From NCBI RefSeq assembly GCF_963583255.1, contig NC_084815.1, positions 3,332,150 through 3,396,149 on the forward strand: a DNA stretch of 64,000 nt, written 5' to 3'. Shown here in pieces: positions 10,936 through 21,879 of the stretch. A program made the translations under genes and the position numbers. The notes under the pieces were generated by a model that worked only from the letters and a program-made list of their open reading frames with translations, did no database searches and had not been told where the DNA came from. The DNA is from Pyrus communis (lineage: Eukaryota; Streptophyta; Magnoliopsida; Rosales; Rosaceae). The number at the start of each line of letters is the position of its first letter. The first letter of the stretch is position 1.

Positions 10936-11958
10936 TAATTGAATTATTATTTAAACATTGATAAACGTGTTCATTCTTATTGGTGACATATCATTTATTT
11001 ATAAATTTTATCTTTTTAACATTACACTTTTACTCAATGTTCTAAAAATCGCTGTAGGCAGCGCCTAGGCGTTAGGCGCTTGACGGTGGAGTCCCACTCA
11101 GATTCTAGCCAGGACGTTCACAAAAAGCAGAGAGGATTAGGCGGCTGCCTAGGCGCTCAGTAGGCGCTCCAAGCGGTCTAGGCGGCCCTAGGCAGTAGTC
11201 TAGGCGGGTTTTGCAATTTTCGATTCGTCACCATCTACAACTAATTCACCATCTGCAACTTGCATATGCAATTTTCAACAGCCTCAAACTTATCGTTATG
11301 CTTTGCTAAGTGAAGGATGGGTTCTACATAAGGTGGTTCTGAAGGTGGGTTCTGCACAAACCTCAGAGGAGGAGGATGGGAGTGAAGGTGGTTTATGCAG
11401 AGACAAAATTAGAGAGGAGGATGAGAGTAAATTGCAGAGAGTGAGACGAGAGAGAGTTCACGATTTGTAGAGAGACCCTATTATATTAAAGCTATTAGAT
11501 GGACAAGGATTAAGGAGTTGGTGGGTGAATCCTAGTCTCCCATGCTGGGTAAAAGCAAAAATATTTAAAAACTTATTAATTAACTATTTCTTTGGCCCAA
11601 TCATCTAGAAAATTTAGCCATTTGAGAGAAAAGTGAGGTGGGCGGCTGATGGCTATTGATTTGTGGTTAGGGTTTCTTTTATTTTTTTATTTTTTATTTT
11701 GTTTTATTTTTTTTTAACAAAGGGTTTCTTTTATTAAAAGTCTTGTGAGGCCCGATGATCCTAGAAAATTTTTAAAATTTTACATAATACTCATTTTTTA
11801 TGATAAATATTTATTTATGTATTCTTTTATTTTTCATTTTATCTTTCTCAAATTTCCTATACAAGCAATGTTCTAAAAAATTGCCTAGTGTCTTACATTA
11901 CTATATTTCCTCATTTTCCTCCTATTTTGCATTTTATGTTGTGTTAAATTGTAAACTT
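10936..11958. mobile_element. Insertion carrying GC-rich taggcg repeats
   Basis: This block interrupts the copia RNase H frame: coding similarity stops at about 10936 and resumes near 11958. It contains a GC-rich cluster of taggcg/gcctag motifs at 11055-11210. It also carries two same-direction copies of caatgttctaaaaa (starting 11039 and 11868), each followed by gcctag-type sequence. A similar structure occurs inverted at 17293-17745. No frame is present. It looks like one or two non-autonomous DNA elements. The class is not identified. Confidence 0.5.
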
Positions 11959-12443
11959 GTTGTACATGTGAGAATCTTACCATGGTTCGAAGAAGTCACA
12001 ACTAGCGTTTTCTTGGTAGACCTCCAAGATATAACGGTGTCTCCAACGGTAAAGACATAGCTAGTTTGAGAACGTGCCCTATGCGGGTCAGACAGATAAC
12101 CAGCATCTGTGTAACCAACGAGGCGAGAACCAACCCGATGACCAAGGGGGGCGGCGACTCCTCTCAAGGATTCGTGGGTGTAGAACAAGCCCAAATCTAT
12201 CGTATCCTTGAGGTAGCAGAAAATGTCTTTAACACCATTCCAATGTCTATGTGTTGGCACATTGTTGTATCTAGCCAAAAGATTAACAGTGAAGGAGATG
12301 TCGGGTCTAGTGCATTAATCCAAATACAATAAAGCACCAATTGCACTTAGGTATGGAACTTCAAGCTCCATAATCTCTTCCTCATCCTCCTTGAGACGAA
12401 AAGGATCTTGTTTAGCATCTAGAGTCCAAACGACCATAGGCGT

Positions 12444-14050
12444 TGTAACGACCCGTTCCCAATTATTATGATTTTTATAATTTTAAAAAAGGTGAATTTA
12501 CGAAAATGGCCTTTGAGACAAAATGTTGACTTTTGTTGACTGCCATGTCATGTCACTTAATGTTCTTTTTCTTGGTGTATTCCTATAGTACTCGTCGCTA
12601 CGGACGCGTGGGCACAAACAGATCGTGATTTGGAGTTATAACAAATGAGATATTAACGTTTAAAGTCGGGGGCATTTTAGTGAATTTTTATTTTCTTGAA
12701 TGCTCCAAATTTTTGGAGCAAAATCTTGTGGAGCCACTTGTGTGGCCCAGATTAAAAGAAAAAAATATGGTCGGTTAAGATGGAGATGGAGGATAAATAA
12801 GAGAAAGGAGGGAGGAACCAGACCAATGAGGAAGGGAGAAAATGAGGAGAACTAATGGGAAAAGAGGAAAGGAGGAAAAAAGAGAAAAGGAGAAAATGAG
12901 AAGAACCCGCTGGGTTCCCCATTGACACGCGACCCAATCGGGTTCCGCCATTGTTTCTGGCAATTTTCGTCGGTTTTTCCATCAAATTGTCACCATCCAT
13001 CACCTAGAAAACATTCCACTACACTCCCTCTTCCTTTTCCACCTAAAATTATAAAGAATTTGGTTGTATTTTGGGGAAAACATCCCGACGAGAACTATGG
13101 GTGTCGTGAGGACCCTCGGTAGAGATCCACCAAACCTGAAACATTTCCATTCAATTAACACCACTAATAGACTCTCCATGAACCCAGAAACAAAGCCCAA
13201 TCAACCTTGGAGGCATAGGAGCTTGTTTGAAGTTGAATCAAGAATCACCCTTTATAGGGTTTCTGGCAGGTTTTCATGAAATTGGGACATTTCCTGGCCA
13301 AATTGGCCTTAGTCATAGGTATGAAAGTTGCTCTACTCATTGAGATCTTTAATTCTGTGAAGTTTGAGAATTTTTAGAAATAGTTAAATTTTCCGGCGAG
13401 TCGGGGCGACCAATCGCCACCTGCGGAGGCACGTGGGCCGAGACGTCCCCTGACCTTTCTAGGCAAAATTTGAATACCCTGATTCCATTGGTGAAGTCTG
13501 ATTGACGAATTCCATCTTTTGAACTTAGTTCCATTAAGGTCCACCACTTGATTATTATAGCAATCGACGATCCGACTGTTGGATCGTCACTAAACTTTGA
13601 TACGTTATAATACGTAATTTTTGAGGAAGGCAGCCGAAGTTGGCTTTGTGGTTGGGTGGTGACTATGCAAGCCCAGCAGCCAAGAAAGCTGTTGCAGGCG
13701 GGCCAGGGCAAGGGGACGAGCCCAGCAGGTTTCAGGCATGCTGAAGATGGGCCAGGGGAGCATGGGCAAGCACAGCAAAGCTGCAGGCTTGCTGGAATGG
13801 GCTAGGGTTGCAAGCTCGTTTCAAAAAGGCCTGGGTGTCATGCTGCTGCCGAGGTTCATGACGTCGAAACGATGTCGTCCCAAGGTGCTCCACGCAGCTG
13901 GGCTGCAAGCTAGTGATGGGGCACGACGGCGATGAGCTGCGGCTTATGTCGCAAAATCCCAAAATTTTCTTCTTCTTTTTTATTTTTTTTATTTTTTATT
14001 TTTTATTTTTTTTCGAAATCTAGGGTAAAACCGTAATTGCCTCTAAATAA
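12444..14050. mobile_element. LTR-like repeat beginning TGTAACGACCC, nested in copia
   Basis: Copia similarity stops at 12443 and a new sequence starts TGTAACGACCCG, a start typical of some plant gypsy or non-autonomous LTRs. Inside are a purine-rich tract (12780-12910), GC-rich leader-like sequence (13350-13940) and a T-rich block (13970-14012). Short frames do not encode recognisable proteins. The right boundary near 14050 is approximate. It may be a solo LTR or a fragment of a large non-autonomous element. Confidence 0.4.
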
Positions 14051-14338
14051 ATTTCGATGCTTTGACTCACAAATTCCACATATCATAATTGCGTATTGCA
14101 TGAACAATATATATTGACAAAATATATGAACACATACACAATATATATAATTGGAAGGAAAATATAAATATAAGGGGTTCATGCATCATTGGAAATGTTT
14201 TCATGCTTCAAGGTTTTTTCAAATATCTTAATTTATTTTGAGAAGAACCTGATTGGCATAAAATAATTGAAAGCCTTTGATATTGTAGAAGAAAGCCTCC
14301 TCCATGATCCTTCAGTTCCTTAGTTTCTGACAATAACG

Positions 14339-14607
14339 TGTTGTAGGCCTATTTGACTGAACTATATTTAGGACAGAGAGGAAGAGGGGCCGACAACAAC
14401 ATAGAGAGAAGAGAGAGATGTAATTCTGAGGTGTGTGTTGTATCACCTCATTGTGCCTTTATTTATAGTAGTGGAGAAGGTTAAATCCTTACTCTATTAG
14501 GATTACAACTTCAATAGGAATTAAACTACTAAAGGGAATATACAAAGATACTTCTAGATATACTAAGATTTATACAATCACATTTCTAATCCAATAGGAC
14601 TGCAACA
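14339..14607 (-). repeat. Copia 5' LTR, 269 bp
   Basis: Partner of the LTR at 9895-10163: the same length, TGTTGCAG...CCTACAACA ends on the minus strand, and a TATA-like segment at the same internal position. Taken alone it could be called a solo LTR; the gag-like start next to it argues for the 5' LTR of the decayed element. Confidence 0.8.
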
Positions 14608-15414
14608 ATTTATTTATTTATTTTGTAGTTAGTGATAAATTTAAAAAAATAGAAAGAAAACTATTTCTTTTGTTTGTTTGATATAACTATTTCTTTTGTG
14701 CCAAACTTCTGTTCTACCTTCATCAAACAGGCCTAGACACCAACCAAAAACAAAAGGAGTTCAATAAATTTATTCTATAGAGAAAAGGAAAAATGAAAGA
14801 GTAACAAGCAATGAAAATGACTTCTAATTTGTACTTGTGCCTTGTACGTATTTACCTTCTTTTTTTAGCAAAAAGAAACAAATAAATAAAGTGGTTTTGT
14901 CGTTAATTATGCTGTATACTATTGAGTCGTGTTTGAATTATACATCTTAAAAAAATACGTATTTAGGTTAACTTGAATGAATTGTACGCATCTAAGACTT
15001 CTCCAATAATGATGATAAAATCATAAATTTAGTCTCAAGTCTTTGTTTTTGTAATTTGTTATGGGAAACAAACTTTTGGCATTTTCATCCACCCTCGCCC
15101 ACTAGGGCTAGCGCTTAAGTCTTTGCTTCTTCTTAATACAATAGCTACGGGCCAACCACTATGGAGGTCAATGGGTTTGACAGATTCTCAAAGTTTTCAA
15201 ACTTTGTGTCTCACGACCGATTGCCCGTATTTGTGTTAAATTAAAAAATTAAAGAGTTTTGAAACGAAACAATATGAATTAAGCTTTTTAACTGAAATGG
15301 TCATTGAGATTAATATAACTCCTCATTTTGGTTATGGACATTGAAAATCGATTGAAGCGGTCTTTAAGTTTGTCCACTATTAATCATTTTGGTCATTTCA
15401 TGAAAAATCTCTGT
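14608..15414. other. Intergenic, no gene seen
   Basis: AT-rich sequence. The part at 15240-15420 (ggtcattgagattaatataactcc, ttggtcatttcatgaaaaatc) looks like decayed repeat sequence but was not assigned. No coding feature. Confidence 0.5.
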
Positions 15415-15422
15415 TAAATGAA

Positions 15423-15570
15423 GGGGTGTGCTATCCACACACCCGAAATTACTTTTCACACATCCCTTGTTCATTTCTGTCCGTTGATCTTCTTCAAATC
15501 ATTCGATCTGACGACCGAAAATTAGAAGGGTGTGAGAGAAGTAACATGGGGTGTGTGGATATCACACCCC
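15423..15570. mobile_element. hAT-like MITE with exact 8-bp target duplication
   Basis: 148 bp bounded by GGGGTGTGCTATCCACACACCC on the left and its imperfect inverse (GGGTGTGTGGATATCACACCCC) on the right. The 8-bp direct repeat taaatgaa flanks it exactly (15415-15422 and 15571-15578), the TSD length of hAT transposons. There is no coding capacity. Relatives are at 16169-16315, 59370-59519 and, degenerate, 34172-34300. Confidence 0.9.
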
Positions 15571-15578
15571 TAAATGAA

Positions 15579-16168
15579 AAGTAAAAGGCTTCATTGAACA
15601 AAAATACCTTTAATTTAGCATAAATTTTTTACAGATGATTCTACCTAAAAAGTCATCTGACATAATTCAAATGAGCAGATACCTCTTGATCAAGGGGGAT
15701 CAAGAGGTTTGAACTATATGCCTGCTTATTTGCATGGCTACTCAATCAATTTAGAAAGTCACTTAATTCTCTATAAATAGAGAAGATTTCTACAAGATAT
15801 AACTAATTATTATCATCCTTAAAAATGATTTTTCCTCTCTCCATCATTCACAAAAAGTATTAAGTTACAGAGATTAATTTCTAGAGTTTAATCTTTTCTT
15901 ATCTCTACGTGTGTGGGGTTTGCCTTTGATTATGAAAAGCATTGACAAACACACAATCCTTTGTAATATCAAGGGTCAATGCCAACGACACTTCATTCCA
16001 TAAACTTTCTTTTTAACTGAAGTAAGCATGAGTGAGACTTTAATAAAAAGAAAAGGTAACCATGAGTATGCATTATGAGCAATTCAAGGAAATCTAAGGT
16101 AGGTTTACCAGGAGGATACATCCTTTGAAGACGATATATTAGTACTTAGATCTGTGAGTAAAAGGAAA
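15579..16168. other. Intergenic between two MITEs
   Basis: No gene or repeat was recognised. Contains ctctataaatagag at 15770-15783, a good TATA-like motif, but no convincing frame follows it on the plus strand. Confidence 0.4.
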
Positions 16169-16315
16169 GGGTGGTGTTATATTCACATCTCTTTTTACCT
16201 TTTGCACAACTTGTTAATTTTGTCCTATAATCTTCTTCAACCATTTGAACCGACGTTGAAAATTTAAGAAAAATGTGGAGATCAGTAAAAGAGGTGTGTG
16301 AACATAGCACCACCC
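16169..16315. mobile_element. Second copy of the hAT-like MITE
   Basis: 147 bp bounded by GGGTGGTGTTATATTCACA and an inverted TGTGTGAACATAGCACCACCC. The interior (cttcttcaaccatttgaaccgacg) matches the interior of the copy at 15423. The flanks do not show a clear 8-bp duplication. Confidence 0.8.
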
Positions 16316-16683
16316 AAGATTTTAATCCACGAAATCCATATGTAGGATAGGTTTATTAGTAGTATGGCATTTGCCTGGCTAAAAAGATTAAACCAAATCT
16401 ATTTGAGATTTTTGGTCCATATTTGTATTTTTACTTTGATGAAGTGCTAAAAGTCTGCTGATTACATTGCAATTAGTCATACTTATTACAGTATTTGTAG
16501 ATTCAGTTTGCAAATCTTTGGGCATTGAATTGTTCTCGAACATGTCTATATAATGTCCTTTATTTAATGATGAAATATTATATATTTTTTTTCTCAAAAA
16601 CAAACAAACTAATAAGTATTGAATAATTTATAATTCATTTGATAACCAATTTCATTTTCAGTTTTTTTTATTTTAATTGAAAT

Positions 16684-16830
16684 CATGTTTGGTAACTGCT
16701 TTCAATTTTCAGTTTTTTTTTCTTTTTAAAAACAAAAACTGAGAACCAAAAAGTAAAAACAAGATTTCAAGTTTCAATAAAAAAAAAGAAAGTAAAAACT
16801 AAGAAAAAAATAGTTATCAAACTGCCCCTT
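16684..16830. mobile_element. Probable MITE, poly(T)/poly(A) interior
   Basis: The left end atgtttggtaactg pairs with the right end cagttatcaaac-type sequence when inverted. The interior folds as T-rich (16710-16728) against A-rich (16779-16790) arms. No frame is present. Ends and target duplication are uncertain. Confidence 0.5.
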
Positions 16831-17292
16831 AGTTCTCGTGTTAAATAACTTCCTTGTATTTGAAAATTATGAATTATTGCCAACAATCCCTTAAGAATTG
16901 ACCTTTTCACGGTATAGACTAAAGAATCCACATTCGTATATATGATTTATATATTTGGTGGCTTGGAAAGAAAAAAAGTCGATTTAGAATAATGTAGCAT
17001 TTTCTTGTTTGCTTTTGTTCAGGTCTATTGGGATTTCATTAATCAATGAACACTACTTGCATATATAACATTAATCAATCAACAAGACTTGCATAACATC
17101 AATCAATCAATAAGACTTACATAAAGAGAGAATTTTTTTAGTATACTCAAAACACAAGGTGGTGTTTCTATTTATCCATTCTAGAAGCATTTTTTAACTT
17201 AACAACTTAAGAGAAATAAAATAAAATGAAATTCAAGACAGATCATGACAATTTTCTGTTCTACCTACCATTGTTTTGGGTGGCGCTAACCG
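16831..17292. other. Intergenic, no gene seen
   Basis: A short imperfect tandem at 17040-17125 (three variants of atcaatcaa...acttgcata) is the only structure seen. No coding feature. Confidence 0.45.
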
Positions 17293-17745
17293 GCTGGTCA
17301 CCACCCCAATTAATGCCTAGACATTTGAAAATTAAGAAAGGACGTCTAGACCTACGAAGGCGCTCGCCTAGACCGCCTAGGCACCCGCCTAGACCGCACA
17401 GACCCGCCTAGACATCCGCCTAGATTGCGACTCATTTCGACATAAAATAGATAACTTTCATTTTGCATTTTATTTTTTTTCAATAAATTTTAAGAGATTT
17501 GTTGAATACTTAAACAAACACACATTATATGCTTGTTCCCCATGTTTTCATTATGTTCTAATACTTCATAATATATATGTCATTCTATTTTGTATTTTAT
17601 GATGTAATTATATATATTTTAAGTATAAAGAGACACTTATTTACATGAAATATAATAGATTTACTTAAATCTACCTAGTCTGCCTAGGCGCTAGACCCTA
17701 GCCCGCCTCCCGACTAGTGCCTAGTGTCTTTTAGAATCTTGTTGT
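17293..17745. mobile_element. taggcg-type non-autonomous element
   Basis: Both ends are GC-rich arrays of cgcctaga/gcctaggc (17340-17425 and 17675-17725) around an AT-rich core. The right edge, gcctagtgtcttttagaatcttg, is the inverse of the edge seen at 11039 and 11868 (caatgttctaaaaa...gcctag). The arginine/proline-rich 61-aa frame here (17226-17411) is just the repeat translated. It may be a MULE or hAT derivative; the class is not established. Confidence 0.5.
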
Positions 17746-18039
17746 CTACTATATCAAACACATATGTGGGTGGGATTGCTTTGTTAGGAAAATTTTCATT
17801 CCAAGTAGAACCAATAACGAGTAGAATAAGACCTTAATAAGAGAGTAAGGGATAATTTGGGATTGATGTGCTTTTTTTAAAAACTGTTTATGTTGCGCTT
17901 GAAGATTAATTAGATGTAAAATAAAGTAGATGAGCGTTTGATTAACTGTATTTTAAAAGTGTTGATAGTATTAAAGGCAATGTAATGTTTGGTAAATGTT
18001 AATATAAAATTAATATAATTGTATAAAATGACAAAATGG
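17746..18039. other. Intergenic, no gene seen
   Basis: AT-rich spacer between the taggcg element and the GGT repeat. Confidence 0.4.
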
Positions 18040-18420
18040 ACATAGTAGTAGGAGTGAGGGCGACGACAACAGAGGCGGGGACAATAGTGGTAATGGTAGT
18101 GGTGATGACGATTCTGATTGTGGTGGTAGTGGTGGTTGTTGTGGTTATAATGGTGGTGGCGACAATGGTGGTAGTGGCAGTTGTGGTTGTAGTGACAGTG
18201 GTGGAGTTTGTGGTCATGATGGTGGTGACAATAGTAAGTTGTCAATCCATAAAACGGACTATGTAATGTACTTTATCTACTGGATTACCGGTGATGGTGG
18301 TGACAATGATGCTAGTGACGGTTGTGGTTGTGGTGACTATGGAGGTTGTGGTCATGGTGGTGATGGTGGTAACAATGGTGATGGTAATAGTAGTGATGGT
18401 GTAAGGTTAGTATTTCTTGT
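18040..18420. repeat. Degenerate GGT/GTG trinucleotide tract
   Basis: Long runs of tggtggtgg-like triplets with many substitutions, broken at about 18232-18285. Frames across it translate to poly-Val, poly-Gly, poly-Thr or poly-His on the two strands, the signature of a simple repeat rather than a gene. Confidence 0.85.
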
Positions 18421-19411
18421 GGTATGTGGTAGAGGTCAATTTATTCTCTAAGGGACAAAATGTGTATAGAAGGTTAAATAATGTTTTTTTAAAAAAAGTA
18501 ATGAAGGTATGACAGCAATTGAAAATATTCATTAAAGGCTCAATTTTGCTTTTTTATTAAAATAGCTTTTAAAAGCAACTTCCGTTACATGTCTGTCTAG
18601 AGGTCATTGTTTTTAAAATAAATATGATATTTTATTTTTAGTAGACATTTTTTATACTTAACTTTAAAGTAAAGTAATTTTTAGTACCAAAAAAAAAATC
18701 AATATCAAATGGAGCCTAAATAAGAGTGTCACAAGTTTATCATGAATACCGTAGTCAGGTATATATCCCCAGAGTATTTCTCCTAACTTTGGTTGAAGCC
18801 CATCAATCATGGGCGGCTGAAATTTACTTGTTTTCTTACTTACACGTACTTAAAATCACCATACAATACGTACATAATCAGGTACCGCCAAGTTTTTGTC
18901 AAAGAAAGTAAGAGAAAATATAGATCAAGCCATTAACTTACATGATCAATGCCTATGATATTAAATCACACCAAGTTAACAATTCAAACACACACACAAT
19001 TCATCCTCACTTACAACATATACTAATTTCATAAATATACAATTGAATTATTGTAATATGCCATTACAACACACATATATGCATCAATAAACAAATACAA
19101 ACCCAATTGGAATATTGAAGTATAAATACAATACCAAACCGACAAGTATGAATCTTGTGCGCTAACCCATGTTTCACCTGCAGCTCTAATCAACTTTTCA
19201 CTTCTGAGAGTTTCTCAGGTGGTGTAGTAGAATACTGGGTGGAGCATTAGGTGGATGAGTATGATACAGGCGCACGAGAAGGACAGGAACAGCAGCCCGT
19301 ACACGGTTCTAAAACCCATATATGTATATATTGCGAGTTCATAACAACCCCACTATTGGTCTCTCAGTCTTTCTCAGATAAGAGATCCACAACAATTAAT
19401 ATTCTTTGACT
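18421..19411. other. Intergenic, no gene seen
   Basis: AT-rich. A 61-aa frame at 18726-18911 has no recognisable motif. Short CA runs occur near 18990-19000. Confidence 0.45.
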
Positions 19412-19606
19412 GAAACCTTGTTAGTTTTTAATTTTTTATCGAAGTTCTTGAAATTAATGTAATAATGTATTTCTATGTAGGTTATTATATTTTTTAAATT
19501 AAAAATTGAAATTTATAGTTGTTTGTATTAATGAGATTTTAAATAAATAAAACCCATAATTTGTGGATTAAAATTATTAAAATATAAATTATACTCTCCA
19601 ATATAT

Positions 19607-19629
19607 TGTGTGTGTGTGTGTGTGTGTGT
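19607..19629. repeat. TG microsatellite
   Basis: An uninterrupted (TG)n run inside the AT-rich element. Confidence 0.95.
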
Positions 19630-19839
19630 ATAAACATGGGTACATTCATAAAAAATTAACAAAAAAATTATTGTACCAAAATAAAGGTACATTCTTCAGA
19701 ACCACACAAAAAATAATAGATATTAGGCTTAATAACATTAGTAAATTTCTTTGGTTAAACTTGACATGGATACATTCTCAAATCAAGAAAAAGAATGTAC
19801 CCATATAAGTTTAAAATGGATTAGAAAAAAATTGAATAG

Positions 19840-19841
<2 letters not shown>

Positions 19842-19881
<40 letters not shown>
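19842..19881. repeat. AT microsatellite
   Basis: A pure (AT)20-like run, likely polymorphic in length. Confidence 0.95.
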
Positions 19882-19884
<3 letters not shown>

Positions 19885-20207
19885 GTACATTTTACTACAA
19901 CAAATTCGTATATTTAAGAATGGATACATTTTAAGATTAAAAAAAATTAAAAAATTACATGAATGGGTACATATAAGATTAAAAAATTAGAAACCTTTTT
20001 TTAAAAAAATTAAGGGGTACAAACTTATTCTATTTTTTTTTTATTTTGGAAAATTGAAAATTATTTATGAGTTTAATAAAGGTGTGAGTACTAAAATCCT
20101 AAATCAATTATTAATTTTTATTTTAAAATTTATGTAACGGACATGTAAATTCATTATTATATCAATGTTAAAAACCTCAATCAAAATCTAAAAACTAATA
20201 AGGTTTC

Positions 20208-21879
20208 AATTAAATACATTAGTAACGACGGAATGGGACTGGAATTTGGACAGTAAGTGGATACTTTGAATGTTTGATTTATGTTTTCCCATACTGTACG
20301 TACTTGTCGTGAAGGGCAACTTTGACTTTGACGAGTGGGAAATTGGATTGAGGGAGTGTTTACGTGTGAGGGCATGGTTTAGTGCACCTGTATGCATGCT
20401 TGCACATGTAAGCTTAAATATACAAAGTAAAATTCTTTCCTTTTTTTTTTTTTTTCCTTCCTTTTTCTCATTTCTTATTTGAATGATCATGGTTAAGCGA
20501 CGTCAATATTTTATATTAATTTTTTATAACAAGAAAAAGACAAAATAAGAGAATATGAGAAAAGAAGATGAAAGAAGATGAAAAAAAGGAAGGAAGAGAA
20601 TCGTAATCCTAAATATACGACCAACCACTTAATGCATGTGTACCTACTCAGTGTTTCTTTTTTCTTTTTTCATCACTTGGTCATATATTTAAGCTGACAT
20701 GTTATTGGACCGTATATGTTTTGTGGAGAGTATCATTTAGCTAAGAAAATTCTCATCAACATTGAGCAAAGGGCTCGAAAGTCCTTAGTAAGCTTTCTGG
20801 TCAAGGTGTTACTAATGTAGGGCGGCCCAACCAAGCTTATGCCCAGCAAAAGAAACAAAGCAACAAAAGAAACCCTAATCTCCAACATCGAAGAGCAGCT
20901 CGCCGTACCACGATGCTTGCACCAAATCCACAATCACACACAAACCATAATATTAATCTTGAAACACCGAACCAAATCAAACCCTGAGATCCAAACCGTC
21001 GACAGCAAAACTTGCAAAGAGAACCAGAGAACCAAATCAAAAAAAAAAAAGAAAAAAAGGGAGGGTTGAAGGGGGTATGTAAAACACCCTTATTACGACG
21101 CAAATCGTTCCACACTTCACCCAGATTTTCTGGCAAGCCGGTAAGGCAAGGGGCTGTGAGGTGTGGATCTAGGGAACCAATCGGGTCAAACACTTCAAGA
21201 GCAAGCTTATGGCTAGATCAAAAATGGGATTTGGGAAAGCATGGAGAAGAAACATGGGTGAGAGAGAAACGGGAAAACACCGAAACCTGCTGGGAAAGCT
21301 GAGAAACGGGCATGAAACTCATATATGAGACAAGCTCAAAGAAAATTGGGACCAAGCCCAAGGAAAGCTGAGAACAATGAAGAAGGGAAAAAAAAAAAAA
21401 GGAGAAATAAGGAAAAAAGGAAGCAAGAAGGAGAGGGGAGGAGAGGCGGCTGTGGAAGGTGTAGGAGGAAAGGGGAAATGGCTAGGAGGAGGAAAGGTGA
21501 GGATGCCGCCAGTCCAAGCCTTCGCAGGGGCCAGCGGTGCGAGATGCTGCTAGGGTATGGTTTTCTTTCAGAGAGAGACACTTCTTACTCACGATGTCTA
21601 CCATTCATAACCAAAGATTTTGGCCTAGGCTAGGACTGTCTTTTAAAGAATATGAATTTTTGGCAGACTGGGATCCCCCAAAATTAATTGCTCTTGGAAT
21701 TGGACGAGAGAATTTTCCATGTGACGTGTATAAGAGGTGGTACACTATTTATCATTATATAAATGGTGGAATGTGTGTGTTAAAAAGTTAATAACTTAAA
21801 AAATACAATTTACCACCACTTGTATAAAAACACATGATGTATTAGCTATGTTTCGGTCACAATGAAAAATTTCTTGAAT
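20208..21879. other. Intergenic with purine-rich, repeat-like block
   Basis: No gene was recognised. 21030-21060 and 21370-21450 are A/G-rich. The Lys/Arg-rich frames there (21012-21302, 21325-21633) are compositional. The block at 20820-21560 resembles retrotransposon leader sequence (gggtcaaacac, ggatctagggaacc) but carries no diagnostic motif. Confidence 0.4.

Larger units (their letters stand above)
9895..14607 (-). mobile_element. Decayed Ty1/copia element with both LTRs and nested insertions
   Basis: Two direct 269-bp repeats at 9895-10163 and 14339-14607 have the same orientation, length and termini and so bound one element read on the minus strand (5' LTR at 14339-14607). Next to the 5' LTR, minus-strand ttattgtcagaaac resembles a degenerate tRNA-Met primer site, followed by an ATG near 14308 opening a gag-like MEEAFFYNIKGFQLF. 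Pol remnants are the RT/RNase H junction at about 11960-12443 (KDIFCYLKDTIDLGLFY, then GYTDAGYLSDPHRARSQTSY) and the RNase H end at 10600-10935, split by about 1 kb of foreign DNA. The polypurine tract caatggggag lies at 10164-10173. Protease, integrase and most of RT are gone. The five flanking bases agree only in part (attgt/attta), so the target duplication is unproven. Confidence 0.75.
19412..20207. mobile_element. Candidate AT-rich inverted-repeat element
   Basis: The left edge gaaaccttgttagttttta (19412-19430) is the near-inverse of taaaaactaataaggtttc (20189-20207). Between them the motif ggtacatt/gggtacat recurs at least six times in an AT-rich background, together with a TG and an AT microsatellite. 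No frame is present. Inferred to be a non-autonomous transposon; the target duplication is not evident. Confidence 0.5.

Noticed and set aside
14608..14612. Target-site duplication for the copia element at 9895-14607
   Set aside because: attta and attgt agree at only three of five bases, too weak to claim.
17910..18266. Poly-His, poly-Thr and poly-Val frames on both strands
   Set aside because: They are translations of the degenerate GGT trinucleotide tract, with similar long frames in several phases.
21012..21633. Lys/Arg/Glu-rich frames of about 100 aa
   Set aside because: Produced by purine-rich sequence; no motif, no splice context and an equally open antisense frame.
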